Source: Calvatia gigantea
Lineage: Eukaryota > Basidiomycota > Agaricomycetes > Agaricales > Lycoperdaceae
Length of the DNA stretch: 64,000 bases
Assembly: GCA_025093985.1 (NCBI GenBank)
Contig: JACAAK010000014.1
Coordinates: 496,001-560,000 of the forward strand
Direction: 5' to 3'
Positions 11,352 through 24,088 of the stretch are shown in pieces. Both the position numbers and the translations under genes were made by a program. Within the stretch, counting starts at the first letter, position 1; each line of letters starts with the position of its first letter. The notes below the pieces were generated by a model. That model saw only the letters and a list, made by a program, of their open reading frames with translations. It did not search any database and was not told the DNA's origin.

Positions 11352-13826
11352 ATGCTTGCTACCCACCCAGCAAACTTCCGTGCCAGGCTCTTCGTAGACC
11401 TCTCCTCTGCTCTGGTTATCCCGCCCGTGGTGCTAAGCATCCTGCTCCGCCTCTTTGACATTCACTTCGGTCTATGGACGGCACCTCTCCATCTGCTTTT
11501 TATCCTGGGCTGGGCGATATCTAAGGGAGCCTACTATTCACACAGACAACGACAACTTGCAGAACAGCTAGGTGCACGGACAGTACCATGCGTTGTTGGA
11601 AAATGGCCAGGCAACATCGATGTCCTATTAAAAATGATCCGTGCCTTCAAGACCAGCTACGTGCTTGATGTCTACCTTCAGCTCTTCAAAGAGTACCAGT
11701 GTACGACGCTCAATCTGCGCATACTTTGGGCAGACAACTGTAAGTACGACAACGATCAATCAAAATGGGGACTGTCATTTCCCTATTACACCTTGGTTTT
11801 ACATGGCTCCCGAGAACGGCAACAGGCAGTGCTACTTCTCATGTCACCCTTGCCTTATCGCCACGTCTCGAAACCTTGTGACTGATGGTGTCCCTCCCGT
11901 AGATAATATCCATGGATTCCGAGCACATCAAATTTGTGCTCTCCACCGGATTTAAGAATTTCTGGAGAGGCCGCGCACAGAAAGAGAGAATGTAGGTACC
12001 CACAACAGCGGTTTAGTGACCCAGCGCTAAGTGCGCGGCTTTATACAGGGAAACCCTTCTAGGTGAAGGAATCTTCAATCGCGACGATGACGTGAGCCAA
12101 CTCCATTTCTCATCATACAGCCTCCAGAACCAAAGTACTAACCAACCTTATCACAGATATGGAAAATGGTTAGCTACAACCAAATAGCCCCAATCTAATC
12201 TTCCCATACTCATTTTTCACTAAACTTTAAGCATCGAAACACCGCCCGCCCATTCTTCGCACGAGAACGCTTCCTCGATTTCGAAATCTTCGAAACGTAC
12301 AGCTCCAAAACCCTCTCCCACCTCTCCAAATGCGCATCGGAGAACGAGCCCTGCGAAGCACAGGATCTCTACTCGCGTTTCGCCCTCGATGCCGCGTCGG
12401 AGTTCTTGTTCGGCGTTAACTTGGACACCTTATCCGCTTCGCTTCCGCAACCAGGTGAAACGCTAATGGGGCCCAAGGGCTCGGCCACTGAGGACACGTG
12501 GGGAGCTTTTGCGAATGCGTTTGATGAAGCGCAGATTAATATCACTAAACGGGCACGCATTGGGTATTTGTGGCCGCTGTTAGAGTTGTTTGGAGACCGG
12601 AATAGGAAGCACGCGGAGGTTATCGCAGAGTGGCTGGATCCCCTCGTAAAGCGTGCCCTTGAAGAGAAGAGACGCCTTGTTACAACAGAGAGTCCTGTTG
12701 CGGACAAGACCTTCCTGCAGCATCTGGCGGATTCGACAGAGAGTGAGTGAATTTTTTGTACGGGCCGATATCGGTGCTTGGTCCTGAGCGTGATTCAATT
12801 TTCAGATTCTGTCTTGATTCGTGATCAGCTGCTGAGCATGTTACTTGCGTCACGAGACACAGTATGGTGCATTCAGGTTCCATTCACCGGGCAAAGTTAA
12901 CTGACGAATGTATCAATCGTCATTTAGACCGCATGTGTCCTGACATTCATCACGTACTTTATGGCCACCAACCCCGAAGCCACACAAAAAATGCATGCCG
13001 AAGTTCTTCAGCATTGCGGAACTCACACAATGCCGACTATTGACCAGATCCACGAGCTACGTTACAGTAAGCATGCCACCACCCACCCAACTCGGTTCCT
13101 CATCACCGATAATTCATATTACTTTCTATAGTCCGTGCAGTAATAAATGAGACCCTCCGCCTCTTCCCCCCAGTACCCCTGAACGTCCGTGAATCGCGGT
13201 CCGCACCGTGTCTCCTCCCACCCTCAGGCCCTTCCTACCCCTCCTCTCAGTCCAAAATATCACAACAAACACCGTTCCTCATGCCAGCTAATACACTCTT
13301 CACGTATCTCCCTCTTCTCACACAACGCAATCCGGCACTTTGGGGCCCCGATGCAGATGAATTCAAGCCTGAGAGGTGGCTAAATCCCGAGACACAGGCG
13401 AAGTGTAATTCCAATATGGGAATGTTTATGCCGTTTAGCCATGGTCCTCGCATTGTGAGTGTCTCATCCTTTCCCCCCCCCCCCCCCCCCATGCCGTAGT
13501 AGATCTAAATGATATTTACAGTGCATTGGAAAGAACTACGCTTATAATGAGATGACGTTTTTCCTTGTGAGGTTGTTGCAACAATTTGATCGATTCGAAT
13601 TGGCGTTGGAGTGTCAGCCGGAAGGGTCTTTGCCACCTCCAGAGTGGAAGGGGAGGAAAGGGAGGCAGGAGGTCGAGAAGATTTGGCCTGCGGCCGCGTT
13701 GACCCTGTTCGTCAAGGTGGGTTCCTAGTACCGGTGTTACAGGTTATTTGGTTTGGCTGACGGTGGACATGTGTTTGTGCGTAGGGTGGCTTATGGATCC
13801 GATTTCATAAGGCAGCTCATGAATGA
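11352..13826 (+). CDS. Cytochrome P450 monooxygenase, CYP63-like
   Basis: Membrane-bound haem-thiolate monooxygenase resembling the CYP63 group of wood- and litter-degrading fungi, whose members oxidise alkanes and aromatic compounds; the substrate here is unknown. Order of motifs: N-terminal hydrophobic anchor ([14 protein letters not shown]), the substrate-recognition region ([18 protein letters not shown]), GEGIFNRDD, the I-helix with SRDTTAC, the K-helix ExxR as ETLR, PERW, and the haem loop FSHGPRICIG with the axial Cys. Exons read: 11352-11739, 11903-11991, 12049-12091, 12157-12168 (only 12 nt), 12232-12742, 12806-12861, 12928-13066, 13132-13454, 13522-13716 and 13785-13826. The first junction does not keep phase with these sites, which implies one extra base or an unusual splice site near 11739. 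All catalytic motifs are intact. Confidence 0.88.
13473..13490 (+). repeat. Poly-C tract inside a P450 intron
   Basis: A run of about 18 C just downstream of the donor site at 13455, within the intron that interrupts the haem-binding loop codons. It is a mutable homopolymer in a short intron (13455-13521). Confidence 0.9.
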
Positions 13827-15171
13827 GATCTTTCGCTGTCTTTGTATTCTTGCATGCTAAGCTTTTCCGTTCATAAATCACGTTTTAAATGCTGCTCTGG
13901 TTTCATTTGCTCCCTCGTTGGACTGACGCTATTTGGATGATATTTACATAAAGACTCACTCATAGACACCTCTTCTTATGACATATACACGACCATCTAT
14001 CATTTACCCTCGCTACGTCATTATACCACGCTGTAACTGTAGTGTACAGTAACTGACACACACACACACGCATCGTTCTATGCTTTCCTCCGATGTTCCT
14101 AAAACCCGATCCACCCGAGTGCAAGGCACATGCGTCAAGTAACATGGGAGCACGATCGTTTCAATACGCTAATGTGTGCAAAATATCACGCCAACCTGTC
14201 ATCTCGCCTACGACACGAGCTGCCGGCGGCCAATATGTCGCGACCAGACCCTGACACCCGAATGTTCCCTGATAACACATCACAGATCCCTGGTGTACTT
14301 AATCTGATTTATGATGCGTGATGGGTGTGTGGGTGTGTGTATGTGGTGGGGTGATGATGGGAACGACATTGAGGGGCGAGAGGAAGGACCCTGGGTGATA
14401 GCAGGAAGGCCGGTTCGGGGAGTGGACAATTTTCACTTAACTTGTCCGAATCGGCGAATCAACCATCTCAGAATTATTTTTTTTGTGAAAAAATTAAGTT
14501 GTGTGTGTTTAAATGAAAATTACTACATACAGTAGTATTCTCATCTGTGGTTCGTTTCGTGGAGGGTGTCATTGCGGGCTTGAGGCTAGGATCGAGCCTT
14601 CTTCAATTCCGCATTCTTGCGGAAACTAATATTGTGAATTTTGAGCCCGTTCGCCTCCTTGACAAGGTGGGTGGTTTTTGTCACCCCAAGGTTTACCGGG
14701 GATTAGGACAAATATACCAGAGACTAAGACCCATGTAATTCCCAGAAGTCTAGAGATAACCAAATGGGGAGTGGATAAGGGAATGAATGTGTGAAGTGGT
14801 GAGGTTAGTAGCTAATTCAATTGGTGGGAAGAGTAACTTGGGAGAGTGGTTGCACGGCTCGGCCCTCGCCCATTTCGCTGACTTCTGCCTGCACCCCCAT
14901 ACTGACCTCCATTCCTACTATCTGGGGTTTCCGAGAGAAGTGCCCATTTCTCCCATGCGACCTGGAGTAGCGCCAGAGTATAATTAAAATGATGTCAACT
15001 GATTGTCGACCCTGAATGTAGGAAAATTCTGAAGATGAAGTCATACCCCGTACTGCACGGGCTGTGGGCGACGTGTACCCCGCGTTTTGATTAAGATAAG
15101 AAAAGGTTAAGTGGCAAGTAATGTGATCACACGGAAAGTACATCTGCCGTTGGCCGCCGATGGTATGATAA
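13827..15171. other. Region without a recognised gene
   Basis: 3' flank of the P450 gene. It contains a short (AC)n microsatellite at about 14056-14069. Small plus-strand frames between 14130 and 14990 have no recognisable similarity. Confidence 0.4.
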
Positions 15172-16192
15172 TTAAATAATATGGTGGAAGAAAAGTACTT
15201 GATACAGATGATCATGTTGAGGAAGTCTCGGTGTAAAAGAACAAGCTGTCGTCCACGCATGTTGATCGCAGAAGGGAACTGTCAGAAGTGGTCCGTGCCG
15301 GGGGATCGGTTCAGCGCCCATAGCAATCATAACAAGCGATAGTGTTGCTAGAAAATTCCAAGAACATCCAAGGGACCAAATCAAACACCGATGGTCAGGA
15401 TCATGAACCCAGGACCAGGACATAGAGGAACAGACGAACTCTTGAGAATTCTCAAAACAACAATTGCGGCATACGACTCTCCCACAGCCAGGTAGCACCT
15501 GATCCCCTTCCTTTCCATCTTCATTTCCCTCTCCGTTCTGCGCGTGGGTGGTGCTCCCCGTGACGGTGGTGTCAGCCTGGGTAATCCGAGTGTTCTCTTG
15601 TTCCACCATCAATTTCCCGGCGTCAAAATTGTCGTCTGGAAATTTCCGGCGCTTGCCTATCAAGCTCGGGATTATCGGACTTGTGCCACTCATTGTCCCG
15701 GGGGTATGATTAAAAGGTGGAGTCTCTGTTCCGAGGTTGGTATTCGCGGAGGTAAGCGCGAGAGCGACTCGGCGGGGGGAAGGAAGCGTCGGAGAGGGTG
15801 TTGTCGACCAAACTAGGTGTGGTGTAGGCGGTGTTGAGGGAACGGAAGCGTTACATGTCCGAGAACACACAGCACACGTCGGTGCGGAGCACCTGGAAGG
15901 AAAGTCTTTATCAGAGACTATACAAAGAAAATAAAATTCAGATGAAGTCGCACCGGCTACAGAGGATCAGGTAGCCTTGTGTTGCATTGAGTGAGCGGTG
16001 ACAGGAGATGCAAGTTGGATTGGTAATATTAAGTTTTTGGGAGTTTGAAGCGGTGACGATATTCGACGGTGTTGGTGTTGCACCGAGCGATAGTTGGTTT
16101 AATGGGGAAGAATGCGTGAGCCTACGACGTTTGGCGGAGGGTGTAGTAAGCGCTGCCATATGTAGTGGAAGCTGGCGAGGTGTGGAGAGCAC
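15172..16192 (-). CDS. Cysteine-rich zinc-binding protein, function unknown
   Basis: Two exons: 16192-15954 and 15892 down to an uncertain 3' end (the open frame stops at 15172). The splice rejoins CSR with CSAPTCAVC in phase. Cysteine pairs in order: TCISC, LILCSRC, TCAVCSRTC, and after a low-complexity linker of about 100 residues, the cluster GCGRVVCRNCCFE. The spacing suggests a binuclear or RING/FYVE-like zinc fold split by a disordered insert, a pattern I associate with poorly characterised conserved fungal proteins. A KRRR motif near residue 25 could be a nuclear localisation signal. The reading frame after CCFENSQ lacks further Cys ligands and may run past a missed intron. It is divergent from epsin, with about 285 bp between the start codons. 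Confidence 0.6.
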
Positions 16193-16477
16193 ACCGTAAA
16201 GGTACCGTCATCGGTCACAGTTATTCTGCCGGCCTCATGGCCACAGTCAGTCATCAGCCAACATTTCTAATGCAAAATATCCTTGCTACTAAGTACAAGT
16301 CTTTTCAAACAAGAAATGTCCTTGTCCACATCCGACGAAAATCATTAAACACAAGTGGCTAATAATACAAAAAGGTTGGCTCCCTTGTTCATTGGAATCA
16401 CGTGACTGTGAATAATATCGCGTGTCGATTCGACTCCTGGTCCTCGTCAACACCGACGACGGACGACGACGACGACG

Positions 16478-18396
16478 ATGCAACACTTTGGCAAGGCCGC
16501 CCTTCGGATAACAAAAAATTATACAAAAGGCTACTCCGACACTCAGGCAAAAGTCCGCGATGCCACGTCAAACGACCCCTGGGGCCCATCGGGCACACAG
16601 ATGAACGAGATTGCGCAGCTGACATACAATCAGTGTGTAACCTCCTCACCCTCCGTCTTCGTCGCGTATGCTGATTGGTTTTTGTGTTCAGAAATGACTT
16701 TATAGAGATTATGGAAATGCTCGACAAGCGTCTCAACGACAAAGGCAAGAACTGGCGGCATGTCTTCAAGGTAATCGCTCCAACTCCTCTCCACATGCCC
16801 GCAGTTAAAGCGCTATATTCACACGCCTGGTCCTATCTTCCGCCTACAGAGTCTCACGGTCCTGGATTATTGCTTGCATCAAGGCTCAGAAAACGTCGTC
16901 ATCTATTTCCGCGATAACATTTACATCATCAAAACCCTCAAGGAGTTTCAGTACGTCGATGAGGACGGTAAAGATCAAGGTGCAAATGTCCGACAAAAGG
17001 CCAAGGACATCACCAACCTCCTCATTGATGAGAATCGCCTTCGCGAGGAACGCCGTGCACGCGCATCCATGCGGGATCGTATGATTCGTGGAACTGGAGG
17101 CGAGGGTGACTACGGTAATGAGTTTGGCCATCAGCAGCCGGAGGATGAAAATACCCACAGGAGAACAAACGGTGCAGGCGCCTCTTCTGGAAGGAAGAAG
17201 AACAGGGACGAGGATGATCTCCGGAAGGCGATCGAGGAGAGCAAAAGGTCTTTAGTGCTTGAACAGCAGGCCGCTGAAGAACGCGAACTCCAGGAGGCAA
17301 TCCTGCTCAGTCAACAGGAGGAGGAGAAAAGGAAACATGCGGTCGACGACTCTAATGCTTCGTCTCTGTTTGATGATCAGCAACAGCTGTGAGTACCCAT
17401 CTCTTTATTTCACTGAGGGAATACCTCACATTTACGTTGCGCTTAGTCCGACTCCGGCCAACAACAACAATCCCTTCCCCCTTCTGGACCCAACACCTTA
17501 TGCAGTCGGGCTCCAACCTCAATTTACGTCTGTCCAACAACAGTACACATCGGTCCAGCCTCAATTCACGTCGTTCAACCCTTACCAACAGCAAATGGAG
17601 CAGGAGGCTGCCCAAGTAAGTCCGACTTATAACCATCTGGAAATGCCCACCATTCACCTATATCCCAGGCGGAATATCTACGTCAACAGCAAGCATTCCT
17701 CCAGCAACAACAAATGCAGCAACAGCAGCAACAACAAGAGGAATGGATGCGTCAGCAACAAATGCTCCAGATGCAGCAGATGCAACAACAACAGCAGCAA
17801 CAGCAGCAACAGCAGCAACAGAACCTCTTTGCCCAACAACTCATTACCCCAACCTACCGGCTTCGGGTAAGCTTTAATTCCGTTTCCGTCCCTGACCATC
17901 CCATCAATCCCAATACTACGCGACTCACCCTACCCATTTCTACAGGTCGAACAACCCCTTCGCACCCACTTCCCCCTCCTTCGCAAATCCCTCTCCAAAT
18001 CCTCAACCTCAACCTCAATTCAACCTCGGCGGAACCTACGACGCGCACACCCCCTCCAACCTCTCCGCCCTCTCCAACCCCTCACCTTCTACTAGTCCTC
18101 AACCCGGCATCGGCGGTGGCGGTGGCGCAGGAACAGGGGCAGGGGCAGGAAACAGACCACTCAACGTCAAGACCAAGAAAGAGTTGGGCGCCAACGAAGC
18201 TCATCTGGCTAACTTGTTTGCGAATAGGGATGATGGACAGGATACGTTTGGAAATGTGGGTGCGTTGAGGTATGGGTATACCGATGCCGGAAGACAGGTG
18301 CTTGTGCATCAACAGCCGGGGATGGCTTCGTCGCATAATCCATTTGCGAGACAGGGGCAGGGGCAGAGTAATGATAAGCCGCTCTTTGATATTTAG
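16478..18396 (+). CDS. Epsin (ENTH-domain endocytic adaptor)
   Basis: Clathrin-coat accessory protein that binds PtdIns(4,5)P2 membranes, ubiquitinated cargo, EH proteins and clathrin during endocytosis. Exons: 16478-16632, 16692-16770, 16850-17388, 17447-17615, 17669-17866 and 17946-18396. Residues 1-140 are the ENTH domain (QHFGKAALRITKNYTKG, FIEIMEMLDKRL, LTVLDYCLHQG, VRQKAKDI). Two ubiquitin-interacting motifs follow (DDLRKAIEESKRSL and ELQEAILLSQQEE), then a Gln-rich region encoded by CAG/CAA repeats and three NPF motifs for EH-domain binding, ending DKPLFDI. In exon 5 the frame of the poly-Gln start does not match the frame needed for the PTGFG/SNNPF junction; one extra C in the run at 17847-17850 would explain it. 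Otherwise complete, with the usual epsin length. Yeast equivalents are ENT1/ENT2. Confidence 0.93.
17700..17822 (+). repeat. CAG/CAA trinucleotide tract encoding poly-Gln in epsin
   Basis: Mixed CAG and CAA codons within exon 5 of epsin, broken by an EEWMR segment. The opposite strand gives a spurious poly-Leu frame. Confidence 0.9.
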
Positions 18397-20417
18397 GTGG
18401 GGCGGCTTCTGGGTTGGTTGTCAAGACGAAAGTCTGGTTTTCCGTGAGGAGGCGTTAGGTCGTTCCTCTCTTTTTTTTTGTTTCCCCCTTCTTGATCCCT
18501 GGTCTCTCCTTTCCGTTCTAGTATTGAACACTTCCTCTCCTTCTCTCCTCACTTTTGATGGTTATCTTTATATGAAGTCCTGTTTTCCCACGCAGGTCTG
18601 ATTGACCTGTTGTCCCGCTCTTTTCCTCCCCCACTCCCCGTCCCCCGGCCTACCACCTCTATTACCAAATCATTTGCCACCCATTGTATCCGTTCAATTA
18701 TCTTAACCTTCCTTTCCCCCCGAAATGGGCTCTCGGCTCTCAATAGTGAAATTTCAACCATACCCCCGGAGCCCATGAGTGTGTAATTTTACCCATGCTC
18801 AAGCTAAGCTATCAAGCGTGTGTTGTGCTGTTTTAGTACCACTCCAACACCTGGCTCCTAACAACCCCCCCTACCTCTTTTATCTAATATACACCTCGGG
18901 GCCGCAGAAACCCAGAAATTCAGAAGCTCAGTGAGATGGAGACAACCAAGCTCAAGAGAGCCATTGATACCCTATTTGCTGAATTTAGATCACCTGAAGG
19001 CCGGATGGGGCGTAGCATCTGAAGCAGCCCCGCGGATGGCCTTGTTTTCATGAGCCGTTGACAGAGAGCGACGTTGATTGACCCCTTCCAAAAAAACCGA
19101 CAGTAACTTTTCAATATGCGCCCCTCCCCCGATGCAGACATGTACACTGGAAGTTTGTGATCCAAACAAACCATCCCCCCTCTCTCCCTCCACTCCTTTC
19201 CGCCAGGTGCCCTCCCCTCCTCCTCCTCCTTCTCCTTTTCTCGCCGTTCCCAGGTTATTTATTACTCATTGTACCCGCTCTACTAGCCAGTTAACCTTGC
19301 CCCCCTCTCCAAGGTTCCCCTTAGGTCGTAAGGTCTCAACAGTACAAGTTTTAGCCGCTGAAAGTGATTCCCAAAACTCTGGGTTAGATTCAAGGGGGTG
19401 AAACCCTATTTCGGCGCCAAGAGGTTCCAACATAACGTGCAACGAATGGATAATAGAGCCGACGAATGTGCAAGTTGGCGGCCCCTCCCGATCTCGCTGA
19501 AATGTGGAAGTTCAATGAGCTGAGGATCTCCTTGGCGAGGAATAAAGTGACAAACATCCGAGACCAATTCCACCTCCTGTTGAGAAGGAAGGAGCACGGA
19601 GTTCCCAGGTCAGCAATTCCAAAAAGATCAACAGAAATCGTCCCATACAGGACAAATTAAACATTCAGTTCCGAAGAGACTTGCATGACAGAAGAGAGAG
19701 GGAGTGTGTTCGCCGAGAGGGAAGCCCCCGCTGGCCTGTTTTGTTTGGAGGCACTACTAATTGACATACGGAAGACAAGTTGTTCCACGCTTCAAATCTC
19801 ACAAAAAACCTGCCTGGCAACAAAACCCATGCCGAGAAATGATACACACATATCTTACAGAGCTACTGTATGTTGCATCGGATTCGGATATACTCACCTT
19901 TGCTCTTTTTCTATTCTCATCCTCCACCCCTGGGTTGAGTTTGTGACACACGAAAATGCGAACCCAGTCATCCGCCCCGGAATCAAACAAGAGCAAATAT
20001 ACGGCCGAGAAGTGGATAGCACGAGAAGGACGATTGCCGCTCGGAATCATCTGATATCGACTAATTTCAGGATGCCTAAAGACCTCGGGGATTGACATGG
20101 GCTCCAACCTACAGAACTGTTCTTATGGATTCTTTTGCCATACCGCACCATTCGAGGTATCGACCATCACCTCCTGTTTAGACCCTTTTCTACGCTAGCT
20201 GATTTACGAGCGTTACTGGGTATTGCTACACTTCGGCTCACGTAGTAAGGGGTCGGCAGGCAATTACGGCGACGTATCCAACGATCAACGCCTCTGGTTC
20301 TAACCCCTCAACGTTAATGAGACCTCGAATGGCTGGTTCAGCGACAAAGTGTCATATAATAGCTGAAGCCTTTTTCTCTGAACGGGGATACCACCTCCCG
20401 TTCTAAAGTGATTCTCC
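18397..20417. other. Intergenic region, epsin 3' flank to chitin deacetylase promoter
   Basis: Begins with pyrimidine-rich epsin 3' sequence. A CT-rich stretch lies at 19190-19245. Short frames at 19078-19401 and 19685-20095 show no family signature. No TATA box that I would defend was seen ahead of 20418. Confidence 0.4.
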
Positions 20418-22296
20418 ATGATGAGATTCTTCTCCATTACGCCTGCTGTAATTCTAATGCTCCAGATACTCGGGTGTTTGGCTCAAAACCGGACAACGGA
20501 GGCTGACGAGGCTGCAATCAAAGGTCATCCGATGATCACAAACTCTTTTTGCATCTTGACTGATGACGGACAGATCCCAAGATTGAATGCTCTCCATACA
20601 CGTACCCACCGCTAGCTGAACAAAGTGCTCTCTTTCCTACTTCCTGGAAGCCGGCCAAGATCGTGTCGGGCGACACTGCAGCAGAAGCAAGGTGGCAAAG
20701 TATCGCTTCCAACATCCCTGATATTCCCTCAAAGGTGCGATGCCGAGTACTTCAACAATCCTCACACTAAATAACATCATGAATAGACTACTGGATCCCA
20801 GTACGGGGCAGACGACAATGATTGTTGGTGGACCCAAACGGGCTGCCTGACACCCAAACTGGCAGGGATACCACCTGACATTGCAGATGTACCTGAGGTT
20901 AGGATACGAACGCGCCTCAAAGCTAAGCTGTTGACGCAGCGTCACTTTAGCCTTTCACGCTAGGATACGGATTTGACGACGGACCTAATTGTTCCCATAA
21001 CGCCTTCTACGATTATCTTGCAAGCAAGAACCAGAAAGCTAGTACGTACCTATCAATGACTTTCTACTTGTTGCCTGATCCCTTCCAGCAATGTTTTTTA
21101 TCGGAAGTAACATCTTGGTTTGGCCTTTAGAAACACAGAGGGCTCTTACAGATGGTGAGACAGCCTACGCAACGAGACACACAAACTAACAGAGTGTTGA
21201 GGGCATGAAATATGTGTCCGTAAGTCCCTTCCTGCTCAAACCGTGATGAAATCTTACCGCCCAACCCCATGGCAGACACCTGGTCTCACACTGCGAGTAA
21301 GCCAGCTGGGATGTCAGGAGATGTTCAACAACTCACGCGCTATGCCAGTGACATCTCTATCCAGTCCGGATGCCTTTGCTGAGCTTTACTACAGTATGTA
21401 ACTCTTATTTAGTGAACGTGTTCGGGACCTAACAAACGACACAGCTGCAAGTCCCCTCTCCGTAGGATCCCATCTACTGCTCATACGCGTATCAGATGCA
21501 AATTATCAAGCTCGTGGCTGGTGTGACGCCAACGTGTTGGCGGGTGTGCAAGCTTTCTTCAGGTTGACTGCGCGAGCTAATTCCTGTATAGCCTCCATAC
21601 GGCGATGTAGATGATCGCATTCGTGCCCTCGCCAATGCCTTGGGACTTCGCACGATAATGTGGAAATACGACACCGACGATTGGAAGATAGGAGCAAATG
21701 GGGTAGGCAAAGCTCAAGTCGACGCGAATTATCAAGGATTCATTGACCAAGCTACAAGTGGAGCCTTTTCTTCGGTACGTCCAGAACAGTTACTGCATGA
21801 CACCCACGTCTCATTTCGGGAACGTGGTTCTGAAACAGAATGGCGCAATTATATTAGCACACGAAACAGATAATTCCACGATGCAAGAAGCAGTAGATTA
21901 TTACGATCGATTGCATATGGCGTTTAAGGTACGTGCAATACATAGGAAAACCTCCTCCCTGACACAGGCTCTCGCAGTATATTGTCCCCGTCGCCGTAGC
22001 ACTCAACAAGACACAGCCATACGTTGAGACGAACTATATCATGCCGACGTTCGAGCAGTGTGAGTCATGCAGAGGTGCCTGCGGGTTGGAGCGACTCAAA
22101 ACTCACATCTCCTTCACATTCAGATATCAATAACGTGACGGTGACGACAAACGACCGTACAGGACCGGACCCTTCACCCACCGATGAACCTGCGCGGCCA
22201 CAGCCTTCAGTTCGTAATGCTGCACCCGCAGGTTGTAGTTTCATGAATATCCTGGGCATAATTTCTCCGATAACTCTGTGCCTGCTTATCTACTAG
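20418..22296 (+). CDS. Chitin deacetylase (NodB domain), predicted GPI-anchored
   Basis: Cell-wall enzyme that converts chitin to chitosan by removing N-acetyl groups. The N-terminus has a signal peptide (MMRFFSITPAVILMLQILGCLAQ), then a Cys-rich fungal leader (IECSPYTYPPL) and GADDNDCWWTQTGC. Catalytic motifs of carbohydrate esterase family 4: LGYGFDDGPNC (motif 1 Asp pair), HTWSH (metal-binding His pair), RPPYGDVDDR split by an intron, a tryptophan-containing TIMWKYDTDDW segment, and ILAHE. The conserved tail YIVPVAVALNKTQPY is followed by a Pro/Ser/Thr linker and a hydrophobic C-terminus (NILGIISPITLCLLIY), as expected for a GPI signal. At least nine short introns interrupt it; all junctions I checked keep phase. 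The protein should act at the plasma membrane or wall. Confidence 0.9.
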
Positions 22297-22697
22297 GTAG
22301 CAGGACTGGGTTGAACCTGCCATAGAACTTTGGACTGTGACACGAATACATATTCACGAACTAGACTTTGATTCTGGGATGGTTATTTATAAACGGATTT
22401 AAATAGATCATCACGTTTTCGACAACCACGCAAAGTCACATCATCAAGAACAGAACACTTGAACGCTCATTAATCAAGAAACGTGGTGATCAAATAGAGA
22501 AAGTATCACCCTTTTCATAGGTATCCAACGGTCAGGTGTTGGCCTCGGGACGCAGGAGCTGGTCATCCACCGTCATACGCGCGATACACGCTTTCCAGAT
22601 GTTGCCGTGTGGGGTAGTGCATTAGATCTTAGCAGAGTATAAAAACTGGGCTAGTCGACAGAACCCTCTCGCTTTCGCTTCTCCAGAAATCGCAACC
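22297..22697. other. Promoter region of kinase 1
   Basis: About 400 bp without a gene. From about 22455 it is similar to the upstream region of the inverted paralogue near 62700, so promoter and gene were duplicated together. Confidence 0.55.
22638..22645 (+). promoter_or_regulatory. TATA box of kinase 1
   Basis: TATAAAAA about 53 bp upstream of the ATG at 22698. The two other kinase genes in the window have a TATA element at a similar distance. Confidence 0.6.
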
Positions 22698-24088
22698 ATG
22701 GTACCTTCCACTGTTAGTATACCCCCGAAGGTGTGGTCCCAGGCTGTCCACGACTTGCTCACCATCCGGGATGCACACAGAAAATATGTACGTTAGTGTC
22801 TTGTCTTGTTTTCCTTTCATTTCCTTACATCATTAAGTCGGTAGGCTTGGCTGATAATGGACGAATTTCGGAGGAGAACAGGATAGGCGAAGGTTCATTC
22901 GGGATGGTTTTTCAAGGTAAACTCGCTGATTCCAACGAAAAGGTTTGTGTTGGTCAAGCCTTATCGTTTGACATCCTTCTCACTGATTTCGATCACCATC
23001 GACTTAGGTCGTTATCAAGATTCTACGTTGCACGAAGGATGACGAGATAGTTCCGCGGCAGAAAATCACAGTGAGAATCTGTCTTCCCGCCAGAAGCTTG
23101 TTGGTCGCTGCCTCTGAGTGATGTGTATCACTATCTAGCGCCTACTCCGCGAAGTGCTGGTGTGGAGTGTTCTCGATCACCCCAACGTGGCCGCGTTCCG
23201 CGGCCTCGATTTCTCCGATGCAAACATCGAGCAACTCATGAATGTGGATGCTTCGGGTTACAGTCCCGGGAAGATACTTCGAATTCCCGGATTGGTTTCT
23301 CCTTACCTTGAGTTTGGCATCTTGAGTTATGCCGCCAAACATCCAGACTTGCGCGAAGCTTGTGTAAGTGCACTGCGCTTTTAAGGTCGCGGCTTTTCTA
23401 ATGGAGTGGATCAAAGATTATTGACCTTGCTCGTGGGTTGACTTACCTCCACGGACAATGTGTCATTCATGGAGATTTGAGACCGGTCAGTGGCTGTTGA
23501 GACTGTGCCGTGGGGAGACGGAGGGCGCTGATGTCCATCACCTATAGGAGAACATCCGTGTCGACGACCGTGGCGTTGTCAAAATAATCGATTTCGGTTT
23601 CTCGAAGCTAACCCATTGTTCGGGTTTCACGACACGGGCGTACACCAACCTAAATCCACGCTTCGCGGCTCCCGAAATCCTCGCTCCCGAGCCACTGAAT
23701 GCGCTAAGTCGACCAACCTTCAAGTCAGACGTCTATAGCTTCGGTATGTGCATGCTACAGGTTTGTAATCACCCAGCCTACCCCACGCGAGCCTTTCGGT
23801 TCTCATCATATCCATGGTAGCTTTTGGCCCACCCAGATAATCCACGTTCCTCCGTGCCTTTCAATCATATTCCGGATGGGCCGGTATGGCTTTACCTCAA
23901 GGCGATCTGCAAAGAAAAACAACGACCTGAGCGTGACAAATATACTGAAGCTATTACTGACCTTCAATGGAAGGTCATGACCGACTTGCTGGGATCATTG
24001 CAAGGACAAGCGCCCCGGTATTCACCGAGTCTTCGAAGTGCTGAGCGGGAATAAATGTACGGGATCTCGGGCTGGCTGCGAGCTCTAA
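22698..24088 (+). CDS. TKL-type protein kinase 1
   Basis: Ser/Thr or dual-specificity kinase of the tyrosine-kinase-like type expanded in Agaricomycetes; pathway unknown. Exons joined by short introns give MVPSTVSIPPKVW, then the glycine-rich loop IGEGSFGMVFQG, beta-3 lysine in VVIKILR, the LLREVLVWSVLDHPNVAAF helix C region, the catalytic loop VIHGDLRPENI (HGD in place of HRD), DFG in KIIDFGFSKL, APE in FAAPEIL, and SDVYSFGM. The C-lobe ends DLQWKVMTD. At about 23984-23987 one extra T relative to the right-hand paralogue breaks the frame before the last 35 residues. The rest is intact. Its partner at 61087-62479 is an inverted duplicate. Confidence 0.8.

Noticed and set aside
17678..17899. 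Poly-Leu open frame on the minus strand
   Set aside because: It is the antisense of the epsin CAG/CAA repeat and carries no independent signal.
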